Shown here one piece after another: positions 1 through 11,455 of a stretch of 64,000 bases of DNA. Source of the stretch: Branchiostoma floridae (Eukaryota > Chordata > Leptocardii > Amphioxiformes > Branchiostomatidae); contig NC_049990.1 of the NCBI RefSeq assembly GCF_000003815.2, positions 13,084,255-13,148,254 on the forward strand, given 5' to 3'. The position numbers were made by a program, and so were the translations under genes. The notes below the pieces were generated by a model. The model worked only from the letters and a program-made list of their open reading frames with translations. It ran no database searches and had not been told where the DNA came from. Position 1 is the stretch's first letter; every line of letters starts with the position of its first letter.

Positions 1-1264
1 GAAAACCAAGGAACAGGAGCTAGAAATGTACTTTGGGTAAAGCAATGCCCTCAAATTCAACCATTAGAGCGTTTTGTTGCCCTGTATGCAAAAACGGGTT
101 ATAAAAGCCATTTCCAATGCGCTCCGATACCAATTTTTTACCGGTTATGTACTGGTTATTTACCAGGGAACAGGAGCAAGAAAATGACTTTTATTTTGTA
201 AAAAAAAACTGGCAAAAATCTCAAAATTAAGCATTTTGTTGTACTGTATGTAAAACATGTTATTGAATCCATGTGTGCATATGTTCAGGGCATTGCTATA
301 CCGAATTCCAGGTCATTCAGTTGTAAAACCAGGGTACTGGGGCCAAAAATGTAGCTTTGGGGCCGAAAATGCCCCAAATAAGTCACAAAATTCAGCATTT
401 TGTTCTATCATATGGCAAACCAGTTATCAACCCATGTGTGTACATGTCCAGGACATTCCCATACCAAATTCCAGGTCATTTGGTTGTATTACCAGGGTGC
501 TGGGGCCAAAATATACATTTTTTGGTCTAAAAATGACCAAAAAAACTCAAAAAAATCATTTTAAAGGCAATTATAAAAAAATCTAAAACAACCCTGCTTT
601 TATAAGTGATAGGTAAGTTCCTCTGTTACATAAAATGATAACGAGATTCATTTCTGGTAAGCTATGACTGTTTTTCCAGGAATAATTCTATGGTTACGAT
701 TTTCTTGAAATGGAAATATTGGTTTACTCTGGGGGCCACCACGGTCCGATACGTAAAAGGCCCAAATTTATTTTTACATATGATGCATACAAAGGTTCAA
801 ACTATAACTGTGCCGAAAATGAAGCAAATTGATTTGCCTGCTAATGAGCTAATGGTCAATAAAAATGGTCAAAAAATGGATTTTTGCCAATTTTGGAAAT
901 TCTCGAAAACACATCATTTTTAAACATCTACTGCACCTGACCACAAAAACATTTTGAGCATCACTATATATCATTTTGTTCATTAGAATATGGGTAATAA
1001 CATATGCGAGAATTGATAAAATATCTGTTAATTTGTGGGGGCTACAGGAGTCCAAAGAAGGCCTATTTTGGACGCGACCAAGGCCTTCCCTTGGTGAAAA
1101 TCCGCCATTTTGAAAAATGGCAACCGGTGACCGCAGATCTAAAACTTTGCCATTTTTGTAGGTTTGGACCAAGGCCCTACCACCACACAAAATTTAAGGA
1201 AAATCGATTTTTTGAGTTTGGCCAACTTTTTCTGATTTTGCTTGGTTTTTACAGACATCAGCTC
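1..1264 (+). repeat. Dispersed repeat, partial copy (same family as the fold-back element at 43-47 kb)
   Basis: This stretch matches the right arm of the inverted repeat at 45.6-47.0 kb nearly base for base, in the same orientation. It is cut by the window edge. The left part consists of degenerate tandem modules built around phrases such as 'accaggg..c.gg.gccaaaaatg', 'cattttgtt..act.tatg' and 'ataccaaattccaggtcatt'. The right part is unique and ends near 1264 in 'ttttacagacatcagct', the terminus shared with the fold-back element. Short open frames inside it come from the low-complexity modules and are not treated as genes. Confidence 0.85.
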
Positions 1265-2470
1265 TTAAGAACCCTTGTTTGTCTTGCGAAGGTATGTGTT
1301 CATGGAACTCTAGTTTCATAGGTATTGGGTCTATAGGTAGGTCAACAGCATATAAGTCGAGAATTGTGGATGGAACTTTGTGATTTTTGGCAGGTGTGTA
1401 GCGGTTGTACAGAGGAAGGGGAAGGTCAAGTGCGAAAATAGTTAACCTCACCTTACCTACGTTGCTGTAGCTGGTTTTGTACGTAAGTGCGTTTGGCTGT
1501 GAACAGGATAACTCGAAATGTTTTTGATGGATTTCCATAATATTTTGGTAGATGGGTGCGTGGGTGGGCTAGGGGGTGGGGGCAGAAAGGAAGGTTAAGG
1601 TCAATGACGGGCCTCCAAGTGGCGAGTTGCGGTTTTGCAGTAGTGCTTTATAGTGTAGGGTCAAATTTTTTACAAATGCCATGTTCATGATTTTTAAGCG
1701 GTTGATAGGCCAAGGAGTGAGTGGTGTACGTTTGGGCCCCCTAGCGGCTTGTTCTTAACTACAGGGGTCTATTTTCTTGCAGACTTTGAAACAGAATAAC
1801 TCAGGAAAGAGTCGGCGGATCATCAAGATGTTTGGATACCTTTAGTGCTGATCTATACATTGAAATGCTAATTATGTTAATCGGGTGCTTATTTGCATAA
1901 TTAATGAAGAAAGTTCCCTGCATTTAGGGTATGACCTGATTTTGAGGACACTAGCTAGCAATATGTATGTTACGTATAGGAACAAATAGCCTTAGAAATG
2001 TAGGCTAAGTAAACACTCATTTTAACATAGCATGAAATTTTTTATTTGTCAATTTCCTTTTATTCTCTTCTCTCGTTCACCTTTGCCAACATGGTTATGT
2101 TTTCAGTTGTGCCATGGTGCCTATGGCGTAGGTCTGTATGTATGTCAACAGCTTAACTTGCGAAGGTATGGACTGGAGAAGTACCTGTTGTGGAAATGAA
2201 GGTCAAGTTCAAAAATGGTATACCTGCCGTTTTATTACGGCACTGCCGTAGAATGTAGTATTAACGTTACGTGTGTTTGTTTGTGGACAACATAACTGGA
2301 GGTTAGTTGAGATGTGTAAAATTGAAATTTTAACTGCTACAAGCACACATTCATGCATTTGTTTGCTTTTGGGGTAGGTACGCTTTAGCAATATGTGAAT
2401 GAGACCTTAAAGTCTTGTATAAAGGCATGATTATTTGGCGTAGGGGTGGGTTCGTGGAACTCTAGTTATG
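1265..2470 (-). repeat. Dispersed non-coding repeat
   Basis: This belongs to a family also seen near 24.4-24.7, 34.6-35.85, 41.9-42.6, 48.4-48.8 and 59.6-60.1 kb. Shared phrases are 'ccttcgccaagaaggc' or 'cgaaggtatgtgtt', 'ggaactctagtt', 'ctcgagttatgctgttgac', 'ctagcggctt' and 'attatgcaaatt'. No coding capacity is visible. I recognise the style as abundant in amphioxus sequence but cannot name the family. Confidence 0.6.
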
Positions 2471-2651
2471 TCGTTACTGTTTGTAATTATTTGCTGGCAC
2501 TATTGTTCTCTGATTTATTTTTATGCGTAGTAATTATGATTTTTTATTTTACTTGTTATGTTTGTAAGGTTATGTATGCAATATTATTTGTTTATCATGT
2601 TAAATCTTGAACTTCGTTATGTAATCCAGTCTTTTGTGCTGCTACACTTGT

Positions 2652-3039
2652 CTACCAGAAATGATTTTTCTTGTTTATCTTGTTTTGCTTCCTCACAGAA
2701 AATTTATCTACCAGGAAGAAAATTATTCTGTCCCCAAGAAATCGTTGCTTGTTAAGTTTTTGAGAAAAAATGAGATTTGTTTTCTTGTAATTCCAAAAAT
2801 GCTTTTTCTTGTTTATCTTGTTTTGCTTCCTCACAGAAAATTTATCTTCCAGGAAGAAAAAAAATTCTTATATTTCTTAAGAGTTGAATCTGGTTTAAAA
2901 AAAACCAAGAATTTCTAGAATTAATTTTCTTGCGTTATAAGAAAAAAATAAGAAGATTTTGCTTAACCGTCTAGAAAATTTGTACTTTCTCGTTTTGCTT
3001 GAATTTTCTTTCTGAAAGAATATTTGTCATTTTTGGTAG
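2652..3039. mobile_element. TE-like segment with imperfect terminal inverted repeats
   Basis: The left end 'ctaccagaaatgat' and the right end 'gtcatttttggtag' are inverted partners with mismatches. Inside, a block of about 60 bp containing 'cttgtttatcttgttttgct' followed by 'tcctcacagaaaatttatct' occurs twice, near 2664 and 2804. The segment is AT-rich and has no plausible gene. It is likely a non-autonomous DNA transposon; no clear target duplication was identified. Confidence 0.4.
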
Positions 3040-4205
3040 TGTATGTACTTGGGAAATCGCACCATAAATCAATTAATCAGTATTACCACAGTACCTTCAC
3101 TCACATACATGTGCAATTCCTGACGAATTTTATTGTTGTTTTTTATTATTGTAATTTATTTGTTTCTATAGTCACGGCGGACAGTTGACAGGTGTAGGGA
3201 AGCAAAGTTTCACTGAATGGACTAACTGAGAACTGTGTTTGAATTACCCAGTGCATAAAGCATTAATTATCATTTCTGTACAAGAAGATTTTCTGCTGTA
3301 TGAATGACATTGTGTAGTCTTGTCCGTATTGGTGCGTGAATGCGATATGGTTATAAAAAGTGACAGAAGACACCAAAAGATTTTGACACAAACCACAGCT
3401 TTATTACAGTAAAATTCTTCATCGTTGTAAAACGCATCTTCCAGATACAAATACCTGAAGTCTTGGTTAATGTATTTATTCTGTACATGGACCTTTACAG
3501 CACAAGATTTACTAGACAATGTCAACAGTTTCGTTGTCATTCTGAGTTGAAACAAAAGAACACTGAATTGCAATGATACAAACATCATAGCCATTATCAT
3601 AGAACACTGACACCTTTATGCACACAGTCCATAACTACTTATTCTACTTTATCATAATGTATTTCATCATAATGATTTGTTTCCTGTCTCCATTACTTTC
3701 TGATGTTGCCCCTTTTGATCTGCCTTATTTACGCGTAATCATAGTGCTACATTGCACAATTTTGCAGTCATTCAATGCATCTGTAGGGCATTAGAATTCA
3801 CAATTTAACTCACTTTCTTCAACGGGCAATGTTTTTTTTTTAGATCTTAGGTTTGGGTAGCAATAAGATAGTTGCCAGAGATGTAAGTTAATGTTTGCCC
3901 AAAGCCAAGGGGGAAATAAATTTGCTGAGGCACTGAATTGACAAAGACATATCAGAAAACAACTGCAACTTTAAGATAAGTCCTATGTTTTCAAGTCTGT
4001 GCAATATTTGTTTGTGCATCTGACAGTTTTCAGAATATTCTTACTGTACGTTACAAATACTGCCTAGTCTATACTAAGTGTCAGATATTGTACATTTATT
4101 TTCTTGGGGATTCAGAAAGAAAGTACATGTATCTGCAAAACCAGAATACATGATTCTGTGTCTTTAGCTGAATCACCCTTTAAGCCCATTAACTGTTAAA
4201 TACTA
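3040..4205. other. AT-rich non-coding stretch
   Basis: No gene or recognisable repeat is supported here. The stretch lies downstream of the last neuroligin tail exon, so part of it could be 3' flanking DNA of that gene. A minus-strand open frame of about 118 codons around 3244-3600 has no recognisable domain and is treated as chance. Confidence 0.4.
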
Positions 4206-4208
4206 GTA

Positions 4209-4384
4209 CAGTAGAAGCCAGTTAGAGGAACACAACGGATTAACGCACACTTCTGTTAACTGCACGGAATCCAAAAATCCCAAACTGATGCGGTCCAGCT
4301 AGATAACTTCGCATTATTGCACCAACCGGATAATTGCACGAAATTCACTGGCAAAAATGCCGTGCAATTAAGCGGCTTCTACTG
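4209..4384. mobile_element. 176-bp MITE with TA target duplication
   Basis: The left end CAGTAGAAGCC and right end GGCTTCTACTG are perfect 11-bp inverted repeats and are flanked directly by TA on both sides (4207-4208 and 4385-4386). A second inner pair ('gttaactgcacgg', 'ccgtgcaattaagc') continues the inverted symmetry. CAGTAG-type ends with a TA duplication are typical of pogo/Tigger-like Tc1-mariner elements; that family assignment is inference. Confidence 0.75.
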
Positions 4385-5469
4385 TACCAACGTGGTTCCA
4401 ATTAACTGTTTTGGTCATACGCCACATACAGCTTAAAGGTTATAACATTGCTATCCTCTGCAAATTTGAGTCGGCTCGTTGGTTGTTGGTTAACATTTCG
4501 ATTCCGTACCTTATCCTAACGTATTGTACAGATGTTAGAAACGGTGCTATCAGGACGCCGACAACCTGTGGTTAAAGAATCTTCTGTTGGAAACATTTTA
4601 TTGCTACTTTATAAGTCTATATCTATGAGTCTAAGGTGCCATGTACCAATAAGACGGATTCACAAACTACCATATCATTATACAACATGCTAACTAGGAC
4701 TCACATTACAGCCAACTTCCGCATCTGTGTATACAAGGTGTACTAAAATCTGGCACACGGACATTCAGAGGCGCTCAATGTTTGATACAAAACAATGCCA
4801 ATAGAAAAGGTTTTACTCCCAAACCATAGGGAGAGAAACATATCTTTTACTAATTATCATTCTTCTGTGATTACACTCGAAGAGATTCAATTGTGTTATT
4901 TTTGGGTCCGATATAAGTCAGGTTCGTCATTATTTTGGGTCCAAATGATTTGAAGTTTATGAAAGTAAAATAAGAAAACACGCTGAATGCGCTTGCCATG
5001 AAGTGTTTACCGTTAGAAAGTATGTGTGTGCTTGGGGAAGGGGTTATCATAACTCGAGCCGTGGATTGCACTTAACCAGCTGTGGGCTGAACCCATTAAT
5101 CATCAACCTTCGTAGACGTCAGGCGCGAAGGTCATCGTCATTTAGTGCAGGTATGATCGACCTGTCTATCCGTCCGGTCAGTATGTCTCTGTTTCTACAT
5201 AGATTGGTCAGCATTACTTTATAAGCTACATTCTGGTCACGTCACACTGGGGAACTGGTAGGGTCATAATGTCTACACAACATGCCATGTTTCCAAACAC
5301 ATCTTCACTAAGTGTTATAAAATGACGTTTAACATTCTGAAAGTATTAAATGACATACGTCTATGACTGATTAATATTCAGATAGTGGAACATAATAAGA
5401 AATTAAAGAAAATGAATATTTGAATTTAGACATGACATATTCACGGTTACCTGGCCTTGTTCTTTTCAG
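4385..5469. other. Non-coding stretch
   Basis: Mostly unique AT-rich sequence with no supported gene. A short minus-strand open frame near 4871-5071 ends in SLRV and was considered as an extra neuroligin tail. It lacks a convincing acceptor and a class I PDZ-binding end, so it is not annotated. Confidence 0.35.
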
Positions 5470-5565
5470 AAGTTTCAGCATTTTTTGCCAGTCTGAGGAA
5501 TGATGATTATAAAGAATACCGACAGATGTCGTCTGGTACCAATCCTCCAGCCTCAAAACTGCAGA
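5470..5565 (+). CDS. Candidate internal exon on the plus strand (unrecognised)
   Basis: The segment is bounded by a good acceptor (tgttcttttcag) and a good donor (CAGA|GTAAGG). One frame stays open across it and onward to a stop at 5640; the peptide includes 'FFASLRNDDYKEYRQMSS'. Entry and exit are both phase 1, so the 96-nt exon is symmetric. No family is recognised. It lies 3' of the neuroligin tail 1 exon and antisense to it. It could belong to the same plus-strand gene as the sialyltransferase exon at 22.9 kb, or be chance. Support is limited to splice-site quality and an open frame. Confidence 0.18.
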
Positions 5566-5947
5566 GTAAGGTGCTTTACAAACAGGATCCTTTGTATGTT
5601 TACAGAAACGTTGTTACTGTAGAGCTAGAGTACAAAGAGTAGCTCGTATAACTGGAAAATATTGCTGTCTTGTAGTAATGCGTTGGCTGGTTTTGGAATA
5701 AGATATCCTGTCCACAACGTCTATGAGCAACTTCTAAAATCAAGTATCACCTGCTCAATGCAGATGTTTTTCAAAAATTGCGCAACAACTACACCAACTA
5801 CGGACAAAATAAATCAAAACTGTAATATTCTCAACTCCAGTGATATGCATGGAATATGTTGATTTTGTAGAACGTTCCGTCGTGAGACATGTGATATGAC
5901 TTGGATGTACTATTGAATTAGATGTTTCCCTTTCACAAGGGTAAAGG

Positions 5948-6401
5948 TCAATTTTGTAAGTACAGTGAATTCCTCCCAGCCGTGTCAATGTCAATGCTGT
6001 CCGTGGAGTTAATGGGGGACTTGATGCCGCTGTCTTGACTCCTCCGGGAGATCATACTGTCGCACAGCCCTGATGGTACAGTGTCGCACAGCCCTGATGG
6101 TACAGTGTCGCACAGCCCTGATGGTACAGCGTCGCACAGCCCTGATGGTACAGTGTCGCACAGCCTTGATGGTACAGTGTCGCACAGCCCTGATGGTACA
6201 GTGTCGCACAGCCCTGATGGTACAGTGTCGCACAGCCCTGATGGTACAGCGTCGCACAGCCCTGATGGTACAGCGTCGCACAGCCTTGATGGTACAGTGT
6301 CGCACAGCCCTGATGGTACAGTGTCGCACAGCCCTGATGGTACAGTGTCGCACAGCCCTGATGGTACAGTGTCGCTTGTAGGACAGACTACCTCTGTCGA
6401 C
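5948..6401 (-). CDS. Neuroligin-like gene, terminal cytoplasmic tail exon 1 (repeat-bearing)
   Basis: This is the predicted last coding exon for transcripts using cassette 1. It starts after a strong acceptor (aaatcttcttcag|G) whose first base completes the phase-2 codon left by any of the three cassettes. The 454-nt frame (150 residues) then stays open to a TGA. It begins STEVVCPTS, continues with 13 copies of an 8-residue unit (DTVPSGLC, with variants DAVPSGLC and DTVPSRLC), and ends with a Ser/Asp/Arg-rich segment (RRSQDSG, INSTDSIDIDT) and the C-terminus NSLYLQN. It would lie in the cytosol of the postsynaptic cell if the gene works as a neuroligin. No gephyrin-type or TTRV-type PDZ motif of vertebrate neuroligins is visible. 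Each repeat carries one Cys, giving 13 cytoplasmic cysteines. Position, strand, splice phase and a sensible non-repeat end support it; no homologue is recognised. Confidence 0.72.
6061..6372. repeat. 24-bp coding minisatellite, 13 units
   Basis: Thirteen head-to-tail 24-bp units run without an indel; they lie within tail exon 1. Only two positions vary (ccctgat/ccttgat and cagtgt/cagcgt), and both change the amino acid in the neuroligin frame. The variant pattern partly repeats every five units (6061, 6181, 6301), which indicates block duplication of about 120 bp. Because 24 is a multiple of three and the unit has a stop in only one frame, five of six frames are open, so long open frames on both strands here are expected by-products. 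Confidence 0.97.
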
Positions 6402-6607
6402 CTGAAGAAGATTTCTTCATATTGATAATGCATCAAGTTTTGCTAACAAGCATGCTAGTAACATACAACTATACAATGCCTTGATCATCAGAGGAACCTA
6501 CTCTAAGTTTAATATCCGGAATAAAACGTAGGGGAATAAACAACGAAGGGATGTAACAGTCTCTCCTTTAGACATCTGTAGAATGTTTATTTTATTACGT
6601 AGCTTAA

Positions 6608-7320
6608 CCCTATCCAGACCGGGCTTTTTTGGGATACCTGGGACGGTGGTGGTGGGGGGGGGGGCTCTTTTGACCCCCTCTTCGTAATTTCAAAACGGCT
6701 TGAGTTACGATCACTAAATTTAGTAGGGATTATGTACTAGTAAAGTTTTATATTTTCTGTAACTTTGGTGTCGTTATGACGTAATATGACGTGATTATGA
6801 CGTCATAATGTCATATTATAGGCTAAAATCGTCTACATATGAAATTTCCGCTATACGTAAAGGTAATAAAGAAAACGATGACTATAGAGGTTATCGTATT
6901 GGTGTCTAAGTCTGCCAAGTCTTTTGTTACCAATGACGACGACACTCATGCCTATATGACGTCAGAAAGTGACGCCATTTGTCCGCCATCGTGGATAGAC
7001 AAGCTTGAATTTTCTAAAATACGATTTCTCCACATATAACCCCCAAACCCAATGGAAGTGGACATAAAGGTTCAAATGATTGTGTTTTGTAAGAAAATAC
7101 AAGATTTTGACGGAATTTGAGTAAAAAAAAACATGTATTTATCGTTGGAAATGGCATTGTCCACCATCTTGGATTTTGACCCATGACGTCATCAAGTTAG
7201 CATAAATTATGAATAACTAATTCACCAAGTTTCGTAGTCCTAGCACACGTCGTTCGGCAGTTATACGACGTCAAAGTTGGCGCTAGCACTTTTAGCCCCC
7301 CCACCCCGGTCTGGATAGGG
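6608..7320 (+). mobile_element. piggyBac-like MITE, copy A (713 bp, TTAA flanks)
   Basis: Perfect 16-bp terminal inverted repeats (CCCTATCCAGACCGGG) are flanked by TTAA at 6604-6607 and 7321-7324. TTAA duplication plus a CCC-start terminus is the signature of piggyBac-type elements. There is no transposase frame, so it is non-autonomous. It contains three exact TGACGTCA palindromes (6798, 6957, 7184) and other ACGTCA half-sites. It fills most of the 950-nt intron between cassette 1 and tail exon 1. Copy B at 17.3 kb lies in the opposite orientation. Confidence 0.9.
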
Positions 7321-7351
7321 TTAATAGCAATGGGAGATTAAGAAAACTTAC

Positions 7352-8652
7352 CCGACTTCAACTACTTCTACTACAGGAGGACTGCGGTTACTTCCATTCA
7401 GTAGGGTCATGGTGTGTTTATCTTCTGCTGACGGTTTCCTCCTGTCCCTCCGATAGTAACACATAGAAAACACCACGATGTTGATCACCAACAACGTTAT
7501 TCCGACGGAGATTGTTATACTCAGTTCTCTGGAATGTGGCTTCTTTGTAGGCTTATTTTTGCGGAAGGAAGGAATGTCATACGGGACTTTTCGAGGTTTC
7601 CATTCATCACGACTGTCCACTGACTCTTCCGTGGGGCAGCTGAAGGGACCAAACGAGCTGCCATCACCGCCAGGGAAGGCACCGGTTGAGTTTCGAGGTT
7701 CAGATATCCTGGGAAGCCATTCCATCCAGAACGCTACCTTAGCGGCACGGTAGTGTGAGCGGTCATCCTTTGGCTTCCTTCCGATAGCAANNNNNNNNNN
7801 NNNNNNNNNNNNNNNNNNNNNNNNNNNNNNNNNNNNNNNNNNNNNNNNNNNNNNNNNNNNNNNNNNNNNNNNNNNNNNNNNNNNNNNNNNNNNNNNNNNN
7901 NNNNNNNNNNNNNNNNNNNNNNNNNNNNNNNNNNNNNNNNNNNNNNNNNNNNNNNNNNNNNNNNNNNNNNNNNNNNNNNNNNNNNNNNNNNNNNNNNNNN
8001 NNNNNNNNNNNNNNNNNNNNNNNNNNNNNNNNNNNNNNNNNNNNNNNNNNNNNNNNNNNNNNNNNNNNNNNNNNNNNNNNNNNNNNNNNNNNNNNNNNNN
8101 NNNNNNNNNNNNNNNNNNNNNNNNNNNNNNNNNNNNNNNNNNNNNNNNNNNNNNNNNNNNNNNNNNNNNNNNNNNNNNNNNNNNNNNNNNNNNNNNNNNN
8201 NNNNNNNNNNNNNNNNNNNNNNNNNNNNNNNNNNNNNNNNNNNNNNNNNNNNNNNNNNNNNNNNNNNNNNNNNNNNNNNNNNNNNNNNNNNNNNNNNNNN
8301 NNNNNNNNNNNNNNNNNNNNNNNNNNNNNNNNNNNNNNNNNNNNNNNNNNNNNNNNNNNNNNNNNNNNNNNNNNNNNNNNNNNNNNNNNNNNNNNNNNNN
8401 NNNNNNNNNNNNNNNNNNNNNNNNNNNNNNNNNNNNNNNNNNNNNNNNNNNNNNNNNNNNNNNNNNNNNNNNNNNNNNNNNNNNNNNNACGCTACCTTAG
8501 CGGCACGGTAGTGTGAGCGGTCATCCTTTGGCTTCATTCCGATAGCAAAGTAGTGGCTGCCTCGCTGGTACCTGCGCCATTTCAGCCCCTCAAATCTGTT
8601 TGTCTTTTGGTGCAGGAAAGCGGTTTCCTGTGCCTGAGGGGTGTTTGGGTTT
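7352..8652 (-). CDS. Neuroligin-like gene, membrane-anchor cassette exon 1 (contains assembly gap)
   Basis: This cassette encodes the end of the cholinesterase-like domain (NPNTPQAQETAFL, NRFEGLKWRRY, FAIGMKPKDDRSHYRAAKVA, FWMEWLP), an extracellular stalk with an N-glycosylation site (NST), one transmembrane helix (about residues 124-146, ELSITISVGITLLVINIVV), a basic stop-transfer CYYRRDRRK, and about 30 cytoplasmic residues ending SPPVVEVVEVG. The order matches vertebrate neuroligins, whose membrane segment also starts ELSxTIAVG. The acceptor is cacccaaacag|A and the donor GTCGG|GTAAGT; both junctions are phase 2. The 698-N gap interrupts it, but the 60 bp on either side of the gap are the same sequence. 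Merging them gives a 543-nt exon (180 full codons) in frame. The copy at the gap's left edge changes the conserved GMK to GRK. Of the three cassettes this is most similar to cassette 3. Confidence 0.9.
7791..8488. other. Assembly gap (698 N), probably spurious
   Basis: The 60 bases before the gap (7731-7790) and the 60 after it (8489-8548) are identical except for one base. The gap sits inside a single exon whose frame is restored exactly if the two copies are overlapped. The most likely explanation is an unresolved overlap between contigs or haplotypes rather than missing DNA. Confidence 0.85.
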
Positions 8653-11455
8653 CTGTTTGGGTGCAAATATAGTAAGAGAAGTACGGTAATAGAATATGTG
8701 TACGAGGGAAAGTGGAATAAAACAATACAGATTGATAAGACACATTAACCAGTGGATGTGGAAACTGCCTACGTCCTCAGCTAAAAGTTTCCAACAAAGG
8801 CATGCACATGTATCCCCAATAACATTTCCTCCTTGTTACTCACTGATGCTGAAAATCAAATTCTTCAATCAATATATTATGTACCGGCGTGTTCAAATCA
8901 AATCGAATTCTCGAAGAGCAAAATTCCAAAGGGAAACAGTGCGGTCGTTTCTCTTGAGCCCATGTAAGTTTACTTTGAAAGCTGACAGAGATGAGAAAAA
9001 ATTCTTCATAAGTTCACAAAATAATCTAACAAATGTGAACTGAAGCTGCTACAAACATCAGTCACGTTCCTCGGAAGAAGTCATGATCATATTCATTATA
9101 GTATGATTAAAAAAAGAGAGGTGGGAAGTCTAACACAAGTTTAACACATTGGGCACCGAAATAAAGGTAAAACAGGATCCGGGGCTTTTTTTTTTTGTTC
9201 TTGCAAGATGCTTTAGATTTATGTTGATTTAAAAATATGAAAATTTCTCTTTTGCTATACAGTTCATGATAAGCCCAAATGGTATCATTTTTATAAGATT
9301 TCATCAACTAAGACTGGTAAATTTGAATAGTCAGAAGAAACAGGTTCAACCTACAAAGTCTCAATAACAAAGTAAAATGAGTGATAATTTCTTTTTCATG
9401 GGAAATATGACCAATATAAAACATACCTCGTCGACGACCAGAGTGCACTTCTACCAACGCCACAAAAACTCATGACGCATCAGAATTTCTCATCATACAA
9501 CTTCGCAGTCCAACCAACGTACCAGCGATCTGGCGGGATCTAGGATCTTTCCAGGATACAGAGAAACGCTACCGTGTTGAGTTTGGGTCTTCTCGGCCCG
9601 ACGATGCTCTAGCATTATTTACATTATTGTTTGGATAGTTTCAAGAATATCCCAACATGTTTACGCACAAAAGTGTATACTAAAGTATCCTCTATATGAC
9701 ACATACAAATGGCACGTTTTAAAAAATTTCTACATAAGACCTAATAAAATGAATCGCATCACGCTTTGCGCAGGCGAGAAAATTGTTAACGTATTTGACG
9801 CACAAATTGTATTACTAACGTGACAGTAGTTTCAATCAAGCAATTGAAACGTGTAACACAATGATAACAATTAACANNNNNNNNNNNNNNNNNNNNNNNN
9901 NNNNNNNNNNNNNNNNNNNNNNNNNNNNNNNNNNNNNNNNNNNNNNNNNNNNNNNNNNNNNNNNNNNNNNNNNNNNCTATAACAATTTCTTTGCAGGTGA
10001 AACCAAGCAACGTTGGGTGAAAGAAAAGATTTTTAAAAATCATGTAAGATTAAGCTTGTATGGTGGTGAACTTGCTTTGCTGAAAGCCAAATTCATTCTG
10101 TTGAAATACGAAGGTTCCCTCATCAAACATGTCAGGAAGAAAATGACCCACATCACAGTCCACACTGTTTTCTTACCATTGGCCAACTGATTTTTAGGAC
10201 GTCGACTGGAATGTAATAAGTCGAGTCATGATGACAATGACTTACGATATAGTGGATATTGATACGATGCAATTGTGTCCCGCAATTTGAGTTGAAAATC
10301 TTACGTTTGGTTGAGGTTATTGCCACCCCCCCCCCCCCTCCCCCTATCTCTACCCCTAAAATGGACTTATCTAAGTCAATGAATCAAGTTAAAACGCTAT
10401 CAGAGACGGAATTTACGGACTGGAATTACTTAAGTCTATTGCATCTAAATGATTAAATACGTTAAATACCAAAATGCTACGTGTAATATTTGAACTGATG
10501 TCGAACGGATTGTTTTCAATACACTCTACTCTGAAATACAAAGTTGTATTCGACAACAAATGATAACTTAATGTAGGTCCAGTTCAGGGCAGGTAATGTT
10601 TTTATTACTGGAATGATGTGGAATCGTTTATCCTTGCTGCTAATTTATACTAGTATTTTGTTGTTCAAGTTGAAGTACTGTATTTGGTCTATAGAGTGTT
10701 GCTGAGTTGGTATGGTTTGATCGTAACTATAAGGTCACTGTTTCAGCTTAATAGTGAAGCGTTTTGACAATTTGACAAACACATATTACGGAATGTATAT
10801 TTTTTTGTTTACAAGTTTTGAAAAGAATGATAAGTATATAAGACTGATGATTTGAACAAGGCATGCTTTTCTGGTATAGCTCAGTATACATTCCATTCTA
10901 ACACCGACTGGCTCTTTCGATTGCTTTCGTTTTAGAATATTGTATAGAGAGGCGTTCACAATGTAGCGAACCTAAGGTAGAACAGGATGAATATCAGGAT
11001 AGCTCAGGTACAGGACAGCATTTCATTACATGTATCGGTTCCGCTCAGGTATACAGCCATACGTAGAAATACGGGCCTTAAAACAGGGGCAACCTGAAAT
11101 TACGACAGGCAACCTAGTTGTCGACCATTTCAAAGTATTTCGAGCCCTGAAAGTTCCTTGTCGTTGTTATCCAAACATCATTCTCCTGTTATTAACCTTA
11201 GTACACTACTACTTTGCTAATTCATCACCGTAGGCTTGATTCAACCATTTGCCTTTTACACCTAAATGTGATAGAAAACAGGTTTTGATACATCCTCGAT
11301 TTACTACAATTTTATGTTTCGTTCTCAAGCCGTAAATGCATAGACAAAGGCCACCCGTTTCAACAACGTGGCTTTGCGACCTTTTATGAAGTTCCTTTTA
11401 ATCAGGTCCAGTGGGTCGCATTATTGTCCTTGGGCGTCTTGTTGTATTGCACTAC
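8653..11455. other. Intron between tail exon 2 and cassette 1; contains 100-N gap
   Basis: Mostly unique AT-rich sequence. Exactly 100 N at 9877-9976 mark a gap of unknown size. Just after it, on the plus strand, an acceptor (caatttctttgcag) and donor (AATCAT|GTAAGA) bound a 47-nt segment (9997-10043) with one open frame (ETKQRWVKEKIFKNH); this is too short to call. A C-run lies near 10326-10340. No gene is supported. Confidence 0.5.

Noticed and set aside
3244-3600. 118-codon minus-strand frame downstream of tail 1
   Set aside because: AT-rich, no domain, no acceptor in phase; looks like chance.
4871-5071. Minus-strand frame ending SLRV, considered as a fourth neuroligin tail with a PDZ ligand
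   Set aside because: Position -2 is Leu, not Ser/Thr; no good acceptor in phase 2; composition not exon-like.
6073-6425. Plus-strand repetitive proteins (MVQCRTAL and SHSPDGTV frames)
   Set aside because: By-products of the 24-bp repeat; no start context, splice sites or non-repeat sequence of their own, whereas the minus-strand frame continues into a normal tail.
7734-8666. 310-codon frame through the N gap
   Set aside because: Artefact of translating N; the real exon is 543 nt after merging the duplicated gap flanks.
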